NCBI GenBank assembly: GCA_963834705.1
Contig: CAWICV010000001.1
Coordinates: forward strand, 1,819,348-1,883,347
DNA: 64,000 nt
Reading direction: 5' to 3'
Source: RYN-230 sp963834705
Lineage (GTDB): Bacteria > Actinomycetota > Actinomycetes > Streptosporangiales > Streptosporangiaceae
How positions within the stretch are numbered: position 1 is the first letter of the stretch; each line of letters starts with the position of its first letter. Shown one piece after another: positions 24,950 through 32,170 of this stretch. A program made the translations under genes and the position numbers. The notes below the pieces were generated by a model. It was given only the letters and a program-made list of their open reading frames with translations. It was not told where the DNA came from and did not search any database.

Positions 24950-25318
24950 GTGCGCGGCTGGAAGCCATCATCATTAACTGTCATGAGCCCGCAACGCTCG
25001 CCCGCTTCTACTCTGAACTGCTCGGGCTCGCCGTGGACCCGGGTGACGCCGCCGCCATCGCCGCGGGAACCCTCCGCGCGGGACGAGCCGGTACTCACCG
25101 GAACCCGTAACGCCCTGCACATCTGGCTAACCCGCGTCCGGGAGCTACAGCCCGTCCCGGGCCGGATCCACCCGGCCGTGCGCCTCGACACCGCGGGTGA
25201 CCTGGACCGGCTGATCGCCCTCGGCGCCACCCGCCAGTGGGATGACCCGCGCGGGCGGTGGACAGTTCTCGCCGACCCGCACGGCAACCTGTTCTGCGCC
25301 GTGTACCCGGCGCCGTGA
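24950..25318 (+). pseudogene. VOC (glyoxalase-like) family protein, frameshifted
   Basis: One frame gives the N-terminal half, LEAIIINCHEPATLARFYSELLGLAVDPG, the first beta-alpha-beta unit of a VOC protein. Another gives the C-terminal half, DEPVLTGTRNALHIWL to DDPRGRWTVLADPHGNLFCAVYPAP. The shift falls between about 25065 and 25090. Joined, they make a complete single VOC domain of about 120 residues. No good start codon or ribosome site was seen. The gene follows the MFS gene directly. Confidence 0.7.
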
Positions 25319-25511
25319 TCATCGATGGCCCGCCCATCCCGGCGCTCAGCCGGTATCACCCGGTCGCGTCCTGGCGGGGCAGACGCACAGAGCCGGTCGC
25401 CGTCTGCGTCAGGTACCGGATAGCCCTGGCCGCGAAGCGGAGCCCGGGCCCGCGCTCGCCGGGCGCGCCGGCAGGCAGCCGGGCGGCTGGCCCGGATCTG
25501 CCGCCGGCGAG

Positions 25512-26174
25512 GTGACGCTGCTGATCATCGGCAGTGACGCCGCCCTGTCCTCGGAAGAATGCGAAGAACCAGCCGACGGCAGAGCGCGTGACAGTGGGAT
25601 AGGCGTCGCCTGCGACATCGATACCACGTTCCTCAGGCCGCTGGCCTTCCCAGCGCTGCGCGTAATCCAGCACGACATCCTCAGCGGGCCCGTCGAGCGA
25701 CACGGGTTCGACCTGGTGCATGCGCGCTTCCTGGTCGAATGGCTCCCGGACTGGGAAGTGGGCCTTGGCCATCTGCTCGCCTCGGTGAAGTCCGGGGGCG
25801 TGATCATGCTGTCCGCCAGCGAGTGGCACAGCCGTCCGCCCGCACCTGGGCCGGTCGAAACCCTGCTGGCGGCGGTCCCGCTGGTGATGCAAAGGCACGG
25901 CGGCTGGGACCCCGACTGCGGCCGCGAGCTCGCTGGCCGACTGGCTGCCTGCGGCGTGCGCGGCATTCGGACCGAGCTGCACGCCGCGCTGGCCCGCGGG
26001 GGCTCGGCGGGCGCGGAGTGGCCGCGGCTGTCAATTGAGCCGATGCGGAATGCCCTGATCAGCTCCGGCCAGGCAGACGAGGCGGCGATCCAGGCAGCCA
26101 TAACGGCTCTGGCCGACCCGGCCGCCAGCTTCTGGCTGCCGGGAATGATCTCCGCCTGGGGCACGGTGGCGTGA
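25512..26174 (+). pseudogene. Class I SAM methyltransferase, N-terminally truncated
   Basis: Residues from about 25600 match the middle and end of a methyltransferase: GVACDIDTTFLRPL (acidic end of the second strand), VIQHDIL, FDLVHARFLVEWLPD (motif after strand 4) and SVKSGGVIMLSASEW. A long C-terminal part ends SFWLPGMISAWGTVA. The first glycine-rich SAM loop that should precede these is not present in frame; the upstream 100 residues are low-complexity. GTG 25512 is only a possible start. It probably is a remnant. Confidence 0.6.
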
Positions 26175-26180
26175 CGCCAG

Positions 26181-26372
26181 CTACGGGGTGCTGCTGGGCC
26201 ACCGGGCGGCTGCTGCGGCTTCAGTGCGGTTGGTGGCTCCGAGCTTGGCGCGACGTGCACGGTAACGGTCCCGTCGCTGATGAACGGGCACCAGGCGATG
26301 CGGCGGTTGCTGAGCCCATCGGCGACTAGCGCGAGGACCTGCCGTTCGCGCTTGGTGAGGCTGCCGCCGGGC
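26181..26372 (-). pseudogene. LuxR-type HTH remnant
   Basis: On the minus strand one frame encodes LTKRERQVLALVADGLSNRRIA followed by FISDGTVTVHVA, the recognisable LuxR/NarL C-terminal HTH, but with a disrupted middle. The final helix ARRAKLGATNRTEAAAAAR appears in a neighbouring frame, so there is at least one frameshift near 26245. No start or upstream domain remains. It is a leftover of a response regulator or LAL-type activator. Confidence 0.68.
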
Positions 26373-26477
26373 CGGCTTGCGGCCTGGGCAGCGGAGCCGC
26401 GGCAGGGCCCGGCAGGGGGATTCCCGGGACGGGATGCGCAGCCACACCGGGCGCCACAGACGGGCCGATCGCGGCGA

Positions 26478-27224
26478 TCATTTCGTGCCCACCTCCGAAC
26501 CAGCCCGCGGGGCTGCCAGGTGGCGGCTGTTTGGCTTCGGCGCCGCTAGGCCCGCCGTTGCCGCCGGAGCCGTGTATGGCTCGTTCGCCGCAGCCGGCGG
26601 CCGAGACCGCGCCCCGCGCCCAGACCGGGCGGCCGCTGTCTGCCGGATGGGCGGACTGGATCCGGGCCGCATTCTTCGGCGCAGCGCGCCGTGGGCGGCC
26701 GACAGCCGTGACTTCACAGTCCCGGTGGGAACGTGCAGGTCGGTGGCGATGTCTGCGATGCTGCGGTCGCGCAGATAGCGCGCAGCGAGCAGGTCGCGGT
26801 GGCGGGGAGGCAGGCCCGCCATGGCAGCGGCGACATCCCACCGGGTGATCGCGGCGCCGATTTGGTCCGGCGCGGCCCTGGTAGCCAGCAACCCCACGTC
26901 GGCGACCTCGGCGGGACGCGCCCGCCGGGCGCGGTACTCATCGATGATCAGGTGCCGGGCGACCGTGTACAGCCATGCCCGCGGGGTGCCGCAGCGCCCG
27001 TTGGCCAGCTCGGGGTGGTGCCAGGCACGCAGCATTGTTTCCTGGACGATGTCCTCGGCGCGGCCGTGGTCGCCGGTCAGGCGTGCGGCGAATCGCCGCA
27101 GGTCGCCGCCGTGATCGGCGTAGAACCGGGCGAGGTCTTCGCTGCTGCCGTGCCGGGCACCGTCTTGACGGGGTATCGCAGAAGGGACGGCGGGGCTGTT
27201 GGAATCGATGGTCGTGGTGGGCAT
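26478..27224 (-). CDS. Sigma-70 family (ECF-like) RNA polymerase sigma factor
   Basis: A 248-residue product. Region 2 lies near residues 28-95: ARFYADHGGDLRRFAARLTGD, then AEDIVQETMLRAWHHPE and TPRAWLYTVARHLIIDEYRAR. Region 4 lies near 125-175: LPPRHRDLLAARYLRDRSIADIATDLHVPTGTVKSRLSAAHGALRRR. After region 4 a further 70 residues of Pro/Ala/Arg-rich sequence follow, which is unusual and may reflect a frame change past the natural stop. The ATG at 27224 is chosen from the conserved start of region 2. No anti-sigma gene is recognised next to it. Confidence 0.82.
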   Translation of the reverse strand: MPTTTIDSNSPAVPSAIPRQDGARHGSSEDLARFYADHGGDLRRFAARLTGDHGRAEDIVQETMLRAWHHPELANGRCGTPRAWLYTVARHLIIDEYRARRARPAEVADVGLLATRAAPDQIGAAITRWDVAAAMAGLPPRHRDLLAARYLRDRSIADIATDLHVPTGTVKSRLSAAHGALRRRMRPGSSPPIRQTAAARSGRGARSRPPAAANEPYTAPAATAGLAAPKPNSRHLAAPRAGSEVGTK

Positions 27225-27261
27225 GAGTGCCTGCTTCAATCGGGATGTTCGGCCGGGCCGG

Positions 27262-27441
27262 AAAGCTGGGCCGTGGCCGGGGCGACGCGGCTCGCGATGG
27301 CCCGGCCGCGGCCGCGGTGACCAGCAGCAGCCAGCCGAACACCGCCGTCTTGCGGTGCGCGGCGCTCCAGCCCGCGACCCGCTCCACCAGCGGGCCTCTT
27401 GCCTGGCCGGAGCCGGGTGATGCCGGGTTGGCAGGGGGCAC
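27262..27441 (-). pseudogene. MMPL-family transporter, N-terminal remnant
   Basis: An ATG at 27441 starts a short frame encoding GPLVERVAGWSAAHRKTAVFGWLLLVTAAAAG, the typical first cytoplasmic segment and first transmembrane helix of MMPL/RND-type lipid exporters. After about 55 residues the sequence loses all similarity and runs into the region just upstream of the sigma-factor gene. The remaining 650 or more residues of such a protein are absent. A deletion has joined this stub to the sigma-factor locus. Confidence 0.6.
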
Positions 27442-27512
27442 ATGATGACCTCATTCGGGATCGGGCAGAGTGCGGGCGGGGCGTGCTTGGCCGCGCGGCG
27501 CGCGGGGGTTTG

Positions 27513-27695
27513 TCAGGTGGCGGAGGTGGCCGGGCCGGGGTCCGGGCATGGCAGCGCGGCCGCGAGAGGCACGGGATGTTTCCGGCCGGGCCGGTATGAC
27601 CGGGCAAGAGCGGCGCACCTGTATCGGCTCGCTTGCAAGGTCAAATCGCGGATCCGCGCGGCAGCCAGTTCGCGCGCGATTACCGGGTGGTACAT
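27513..27695 (-). CDS. Small hypothetical protein
   Basis: A 60-residue frame with GAGGGA five bases before ATG 27695. It begins MYHPVIARELAAARIRDLTLQ, a start I recognise from many short actinobacterial proteins without known function: helical, basic and Ala-rich. The second half is Pro-rich and less conserved-looking. It lies downstream of the decayed kinase copy, with a copy of the 67-bp element (27745-27811) just upstream, which may provide its promoter. Confidence 0.5.
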   Translation of the reverse strand: MYHPVIARELAAARIRDLTLQASRYRCAALARSYRPGRKHPVPLAAALPCPDPGPATSAT

Positions 27696-27744
27696 CGTTT
27701 CCCTCTTCGGGTCGGGGCCATTCGCTGTGATGGCCTGTGTTCTT

Positions 27745-27811
27745 GCAGGCTGCCGTGCCCGCTGGCCAGCGCCCAGGAGGCTGGCGGTCAAGGCGGCGAG
27801 GGTTATCCCCC
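27745..27811 (+). repeat. 67-bp locus element, copy A
   Basis: This copy shares the framework GGCTGCCGTGCCCGC, then TGGCGGTCA and GGCGAGGGTTATCCC with copies at 31681-31750 (same strand) and 34675-34740 (opposite strand). It lies 84 bp beyond the 3' end of the left kinase copy. Confidence 0.7.
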
Positions 27812-27894
27812 GGCCCGGGCTGCGGTTTCCGGCAGGCCAGGAGCATCGCGCGATCACGACGCGGCCGGGCTCGCCGCCCCGTTGTGCGCGGCGG

Positions 27895-28569
27895 TCAGCC
27901 GCATGGCAGCTCCGCCCAGACGGTGGTGCCGTGGCCGGGTGGGCTGGTGATGGTGAGCGTGCCGCCGAGCGCGGCGACCCGGTCGGCCAGCCCGGTCAGC
28001 CCGGTGCCGCCGCGGGCGGGGGCGCCGCCGATGCCGTCGTCGCTGACTTGGATGGTCAGCTGGGCGTCGCGGCGGCGGGCGGTGACGTGGGCGGTGGTGG
28101 CGTGGGCGTGCCGGGCGATGTTGGCCAGCGCTTCGGCGATCACGAAGTAGGCGGTCGCCTCCACCGGCGGGGGGTACCGGGCGGGGCCGATGGCGGTGGT
28201 GACGGGCAGCGGGGCGAGCGCGGTGAGGGTTTCGGCGGCGGCGGCCAGGCCGTCGCTGGCCAGCACGGCCGGGTGCAGGCCGCGGCCTAGCTCGCGCAGC
28301 TCGGCGATGGCCGCGCTGATCTCGCCGCGGGCCGCGCCCAGCAGCCGCGACAGCCGCGGGTCGGGGCCGGGTGGGCCCGCGAGCCGATCGCCGATCATGG
28401 TGATGGTCAGGGCCAGCGCCAGCAGCCGCTGCTGGGCGCCGTCGTGCAGGTCGCGTTCGACCTTGCGGCGCTCGGCCAGGCCGGCCGCCACGATCCGGGC
28501 CCGGGACGCCCGGACCTCCGCCAGCTGCGCGGCCAGCGCCGCCTGCAACCGCGCATTCTCCAGCACCAG
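27895..28569 (-). repeat. Inverted repeat, left copy (675 bp)
   Basis: The reverse complement of this segment matches 33262-33936. I compared several 60-base blocks (the two ends and 27901-28080) and found no difference; the encoded proteins are also the same throughout. The match stops sharply after the bases ATGCGGCTGA at the 3' end and before CTGGTGCTGG at the 5' end. Confidence 0.92.
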
Positions 28570-28752
28570 CGCCCGTACCCGCTCACACAGGCCGCGCCGC
28601 TCCGGGCCCCCCCAGCCGGGCGCAGCACCAGGCGGGCACGCCAGCTGAGGATCCGGATTCCTGGCAGGGCCGGTGCCTTCACCGGGGACCTGGGTGCAGC
28701 CGCATCCTGCCTGACCCGGTGTCAGGCTGGGCAGGCATCGTTGCTGAGCCAT
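27895..28752 (-). pseudogene. Histidine kinase, sensor-less duplicate of the C-terminal part
   Basis: The 224 C-terminal residues are the same as those of the intact kinase at 32167-33936: LVLENARLQAALAAQLAEV, the HisKA_3 box ERRKVERDLHDGAQQRLLAL, the N-box EALANIARHA and the GTGLTGLADR glycine box. Upstream only GLCERVRA resembles a kinase; the rest of the open frame up to ATG 28752 is unrelated Pro/Gly-rich sequence that overlaps the end of the FMN reductase gene. Membrane and sensor parts are lost and no response-regulator gene follows. The catalytic parts remain intact, so a soluble kinase fragment is conceivable, but I see no ribosome site. Confidence 0.75.
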
Positions 28753-29276
28753 TTGCCGAACTGGTTCAGGTACGCGTCTAGCTGGGTGCGGGCGGCGGGT
28801 CCGGTGAGCTGGCCAGCGGCGTCGAACTGCTGGCTGGCCCGGCTGATCTCCAGTGCAGGCAGCGGCAGGCAGTGCGCGCCGAGACCGTGCAGGACGTGGC
28901 GGACGGCGGCCTGGGCCTGCCGGGTGCCGCCGGTGCCGAGGGTGGCCCCGGCGACCGCGGCCGGGCAGCCCCGCAGCGGTTCCCGCGGGTCGCGGGACAG
29001 CCAGTCCAGGGCGTTCTTCAGGCCGCCGGGGATGCTGAAGTTGTACTCGGGGGTGATGATGAGCAGGGCGTCCGCCGCGACGATAGCGTCGGCCAGGGCG
29101 CGCACACGGCCGGGCAGGCCGTGTTCTTCGAGGTCTTCACTGAACACCGGGATGCCCTCCAGGCCGGTCACCGTCAGGCGGAGCGCGGGCGGGGCGGCAG
29201 ACCGGGCCGCGGTGGCCAGCGCGCGATTGTAGGAGGCGGCGCGCAGGCTGCCCACGAGGATCAGGATGTCAGGCAT
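28722..29276 (-). CDS. NADPH-dependent FMN reductase
   Basis: A 184-residue flavodoxin-like reductase of normal length. ILVGSLRAASYNRALA gives the phosphate-binding loop near residues 6-21, FSEDLEE the substrate-side loop, and ITPEYNFSIPGGLKNALDWLSR the conserved flavin/dimer motif near 78-99. It reduces FMN or quinones with NADPH in the cytosol. The ATG at 29276 has AAGGCGG six bases upstream. It is divergent from the ArsR-type regulator at 29374, a common arrangement in which the regulator controls the reductase. A decayed copy lies at 22567. Confidence 0.9.
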   Translation of the reverse strand: MPDILILVGSLRAASYNRALATAARSAAPPALRLTVTGLEGIPVFSEDLEEHGLPGRVRALADAIVAADALLIITPEYNFSIPGGLKNALDWLSRDPREPLRGCPAAVAGATLGTGGTRQAQAAVRHVLHGLGAHCLPLPALEISRASQQFDAAGQLTGPAARTQLDAYLNQFGKWLSNDACPA

Positions 29277-29373
29277 CGGGCACCGCCTTGGGCGCTGGCG
29301 CCGCATCTGCGGTGGTGGTCATGTGCCAACTGTCCGCGTACCATGCTGATCAGATCAACAGATTCGGCAGAAG

Positions 29374-30483
29374 GTGAATGACTTGGCGGAGGGCATCCGG
29401 CTGGTATTCCCGCCCCGGCCGCTGGAGCAGATCCGGCTGGGAGCATCGCGCGTCCTGGAGGCAGCCCATTCCTGGCACGTGCTGACCGACCCCTCACATC
29501 ACGCCCTGCACCTGCCCTGGGTCCGCGCCTGCCGGCAGCTGCCCGCCGGCCTGCGCCGGCAGCTGCGCGAGCATTCCTTCGCCGTCCGCAGCTACCTGCC
29601 AGCCTTCCTGGAGGCCGGCATCGCCCACCCGGACGCCACGATCGAAGAGGAGGTCGCGCTGATCCGAGGCGCGCCGGCCGGGCAGCTGATCCCCGAGCTG
29701 GCCCTCACCGTGCTCGAATGGCCACGCGACGACAACTTCGCTGATCCGGCCGTGCAGGGGCGTATCATCCAGGCCGCTGGCGGGCGGCCCGGCGCGGCGC
29801 GGCTGCGGCGGATCTTCACCGAGCCGGAGAAGATCCGCGACGAGCTGCTCACCGTGATCACCGACTACTGGGACGCGTGCTTCGCCGCCGAGTTCGAGCG
29901 CCTGGAACCCAGCCTGCACCAGGCGATGGAGCACGCCGCCCGGCGCCTGGCCACCGACGGGCCGCTCGGGCTGCTCGGCGATCTCATTCCAGAAGTGGTC
30001 CTCGACCCGGCCCGCGGCATCGTCCTGATCCCCCGGTCCCACCGGCACCAGGTCGCGATCGGCGATCACGGCGGGATCACGCTGGTGCCCAGCGTCTACG
30101 CCTGGCCGCACGTGCGGGTGACCTGCGACCACCCGCCCTGGCCGCTGACACTGACCTTCCCCATCGACCCGCTGGTCCGGCCGCTGGCCCCGCCGCTGAC
30201 CCCCGAGCAGCTCGGCCGCCAGCTGCGCGCGATCGCCGCCGCCCCGCGGCTGGAACTGCTGCACCTCGCCACCGTCGAACCGCGCAGCACCCAGGAACTG
30301 GCCCGGCTCACCCAGCTGTCCCAGGCCGCGGTCTCCAAGCATCTTCAGACCCTGCTGGCCGCAGGCCTGCTCACCCGGCGCCGGGAGGGCTACTACGTGC
30401 TCTACGCCGCCGACCGGGAGCGGGTGAGCGCCTTCGTGCACGCCCTGGGGCTGCACCTCAACGCCATGCTCGCGGCGAGCTGA
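29374..30483 (+). CDS. ArsR/SmtB-type transcriptional regulator with DUF5937-like N-terminal domain
   Basis: A 369-residue protein, far longer than a plain ArsR. Residues 1-270 form a conserved effector or dimer domain (IRLGASRVLEAAHSWHVL, FTEPEKIRDELLTVITDYW, LIPRSHRHQ). Residues about 290-360 are a winged helix: STQELARLTQLSQAAVSKHLQTLLAAGLLTRRREGYYVLYA. No ArsR-type metal-binding CxCxxC is seen, so the ligand is probably not a metal. GTG 29374 is the start. It likely represses the divergent FMN reductase gene; GATCAGATCA near 29348 between the two genes could be part of the operator. Confidence 0.82.
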   Translation: MNDLAEGIRLVFPPRPLEQIRLGASRVLEAAHSWHVLTDPSHHALHLPWVRACRQLPAGLRRQLREHSFAVRSYLPAFLEAGIAHPDATIEEEVALIRGAPAGQLIPELALTVLEWPRDDNFADPAVQGRIIQAAGGRPGAARLRRIFTEPEKIRDELLTVITDYWDACFAAEFERLEPSLHQAMEHAARRLATDGPLGLLGDLIPEVVLDPARGIVLIPRSHRHQVAIGDHGGITLVPSVYAWPHVRVTCDHPPWPLTLTFPIDPLVRPLAPPLTPEQLGRQLRAIAAAPRLELLHLATVEPRSTQELARLTQLSQAAVSKHLQTLLAAGLLTRRREGYYVLYAADRERVSAFVHALGLHLNAMLAAS

Positions 30484-30732
30484 GCGGCAGCGATCCGCGG
30501 CCGCCCGGCAATCCGGTGCTCTTCCGGCGGCCTGCACGTAAGCTGCGCGGGGAGGCGCCGGAAGGACAGGACGTCACCGCTGAGCGGGTACGACCCATCG
30601 GCGCCCGCGACAGCAGAGCGTCAACTGATTGACCCTTGTCCGAATTTGTTGTCCAGCGGGGCAGGCGCGCCGTAGCTTCTCACCCGGCGGCAGCCAACCG
30701 AGGCGGGCTGCCGGCCGCGACACCAGGAGGGC

Positions 30733-31533
30733 GTGGTGGACGAGCAGACCGCAGCGGCCTACCTTGACCGCATCGGCGCTGCGCGCCCCAGCAGCCCCGG
30801 CGCGGCCGCCCTTCGCGTCCTGCACCGGGCCCACCTGCTGACCGTGCCGTTCGAGAACCTGAGCATCCACCTGGGCGAGCCTATCTCGCTGACGGAAGAG
30901 GGCCTGGTCGGCAAGATCGTGACCAGGCGGCGGGGCGGGTTCTGCTACGAGCTCAATGGCGCGTTCGCGCTCTTGCTGCAGGCCCTGGGCTACCGGGTGA
31001 CGCTGGCCGCAGCGCGGGTATGGGGCGACGGACAGTTCGGGCCGCCGTTCGACCACCTGGCGCTGCTCGTGTATTCGGTCAACGGACGCGGCCCGTGGCT
31101 GGCCGATGTCGGCTTCGGCAGCCACAGCGTCTACCCGCTGCTGTTCGGCGAACGACGTCACCAGGGCGATCCCGCCGGCCGGTTCACGCTGGCCGGCGCC
31201 GACGACGGAGACGTCAACGTGCTCAAGGACGGAAACCTGCAATACCGCGTCGAGCTGCGGGAACGAACCCTCGCCGACTTCATCCCCACCTGCTGGTGGC
31301 AGCAGACCTCCCCGGGTTCACACTTCACCCGCGGCACGATCTGCTCGCGTCTGACCGGCGAGGGCAGGATCTCCATCAGCGGCCGCACCCTGATCCGGAC
31401 CAGCGGCGGATCACGCGAAGAGCAGCTGCTGCCCTCCGACGCCGCAGTCCTGGCCGCCTACCGCGACCATTTCGGGATCACCCTGGACGGGGTCCCGGCA
31501 GCGGGGCCGCCGGCGGCAAACCGTGAAGCCTGA
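30733..31533 (+). CDS. nat: Arylamine N-acetyltransferase
   Basis: A 266-residue NAT with the full catalytic triad: Cys about 71 in RRGGFCYELNG, His about 107 in FDHLALLV and Asp about 124 in LADVGFG. The VPFENLSIHLG strand near residue 35-46 and the end EEQLLPSDAAVLAAYRDHFGI also fit. The enzyme moves acetyl from acetyl-CoA to arylamines or hydrazines in the cytosol; in mycobacteria it is tied to cholesterol catabolism. AGGAGGGC directly precedes the GTG GTG at 30733. The 250-bp upstream gap contains TTGACC near 30629 as a possible -35. Confidence 0.92.
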   Translation: MVDEQTAAAYLDRIGAARPSSPGAAALRVLHRAHLLTVPFENLSIHLGEPISLTEEGLVGKIVTRRRGGFCYELNGAFALLLQALGYRVTLAAARVWGDGQFGPPFDHLALLVYSVNGRGPWLADVGFGSHSVYPLLFGERRHQGDPAGRFTLAGADDGDVNVLKDGNLQYRVELRERTLADFIPTCWWQQTSPGSHFTRGTICSRLTGEGRISISGRTLIRTSGGSREEQLLPSDAAVLAAYRDHFGITLDGVPAAGPPAANREA

Positions 31534-31680
31534 GCCGGCCGTGCGCTCTTGGCTTGCTGCCGCCCGGCGGATGGGACGGTCGGGACGGCGACTACTGCGC
31601 CGGTCATGGCTGGTTGGTGTGCCGTCGTTGCCCCACCTGGTGGTTGGCGGCCGTCCCGGGTTGGGGACGGCCGCTGCTGT

Positions 31681-31750
31681 GCACGCTGCCGTGCCCGCGG
31701 GCCGGGGCGCAGGGGATGGGCGGTCACGCCGGTGAGGGTTTCCCCTCTGT
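31681..31750 (+). repeat. 67-bp locus element, copy B
   Basis: The second copy of the element defined at 27745 has GCTGCCGTGCCCGCGGGCC, then GGCGGTCACGCCGGTGAGGG. It ends about 35 bp before the single-domain response regulator start and may form part of its control region. Confidence 0.7.
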
Positions 31751-31783
31751 CGCGGGCTCGCCGGCGCGGCGCACACTGGACAG

Positions 31784-32170
31784 GTGATTGCGACACGGCG
31801 GGAGCTTCTGGGCACGCTTGTTGTCGTGGATGATCACGCCGGGTTCCGGGAGGTGGTGCGGGAGCTGCTGACCGAGGCGGGCTGGCGGATCGTCGGTGAG
31901 GCGGCTAGCGGTGCGGCCGCGGTGGACCTGGTCGCGCGCCTGGCGCCTGATGTGGTGCTGCTGGATGTGGTGCTGCCGGACATGGATGGGTTCGCGGTCG
32001 CGGACCGGCTCAACGCGGCTGGCTGCGCGAGCGCGGTGGTACTGACCAGCGGGCACGATAGATGCGACTTCGAGGGGCGGGTGCGGGCCGCCCCGGTGTC
32101 CGGCTTCCTGCCGAAGGAACTGATCAGCAGCCGGTCGCTAGCAGCGGTGCTGGCGGGTGACCGGCCGTGA
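31784..32170 (+). CDS. Single-domain response regulator (receiver only)
   Basis: A 128-residue receiver domain with all signature residues: Asp16/Asp17 in VVVDDH, the phosphoacceptor Asp61 in VVLLDVVLPDMDG, a Thr/Ser in VVLTSGH and Lys in FLPKEL. There is no output domain. The GTG at 31784 fits an almost leaderless start. It overlaps the kinase gene by GTGA at 32167-32170. Such receivers act as phosphate sinks or shuttle proteins; here the kinase could phosphorylate both this protein and the DNA-binding regulator downstream. Confidence 0.88.
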   Translation: MIATRRELLGTLVVVDDHAGFREVVRELLTEAGWRIVGEAASGAAAVDLVARLAPDVVLLDVVLPDMDGFAVADRLNAAGCASAVVLTSGHDRCDFEGRVRAAPVSGFLPKELISSRSLAAVLAGDRP

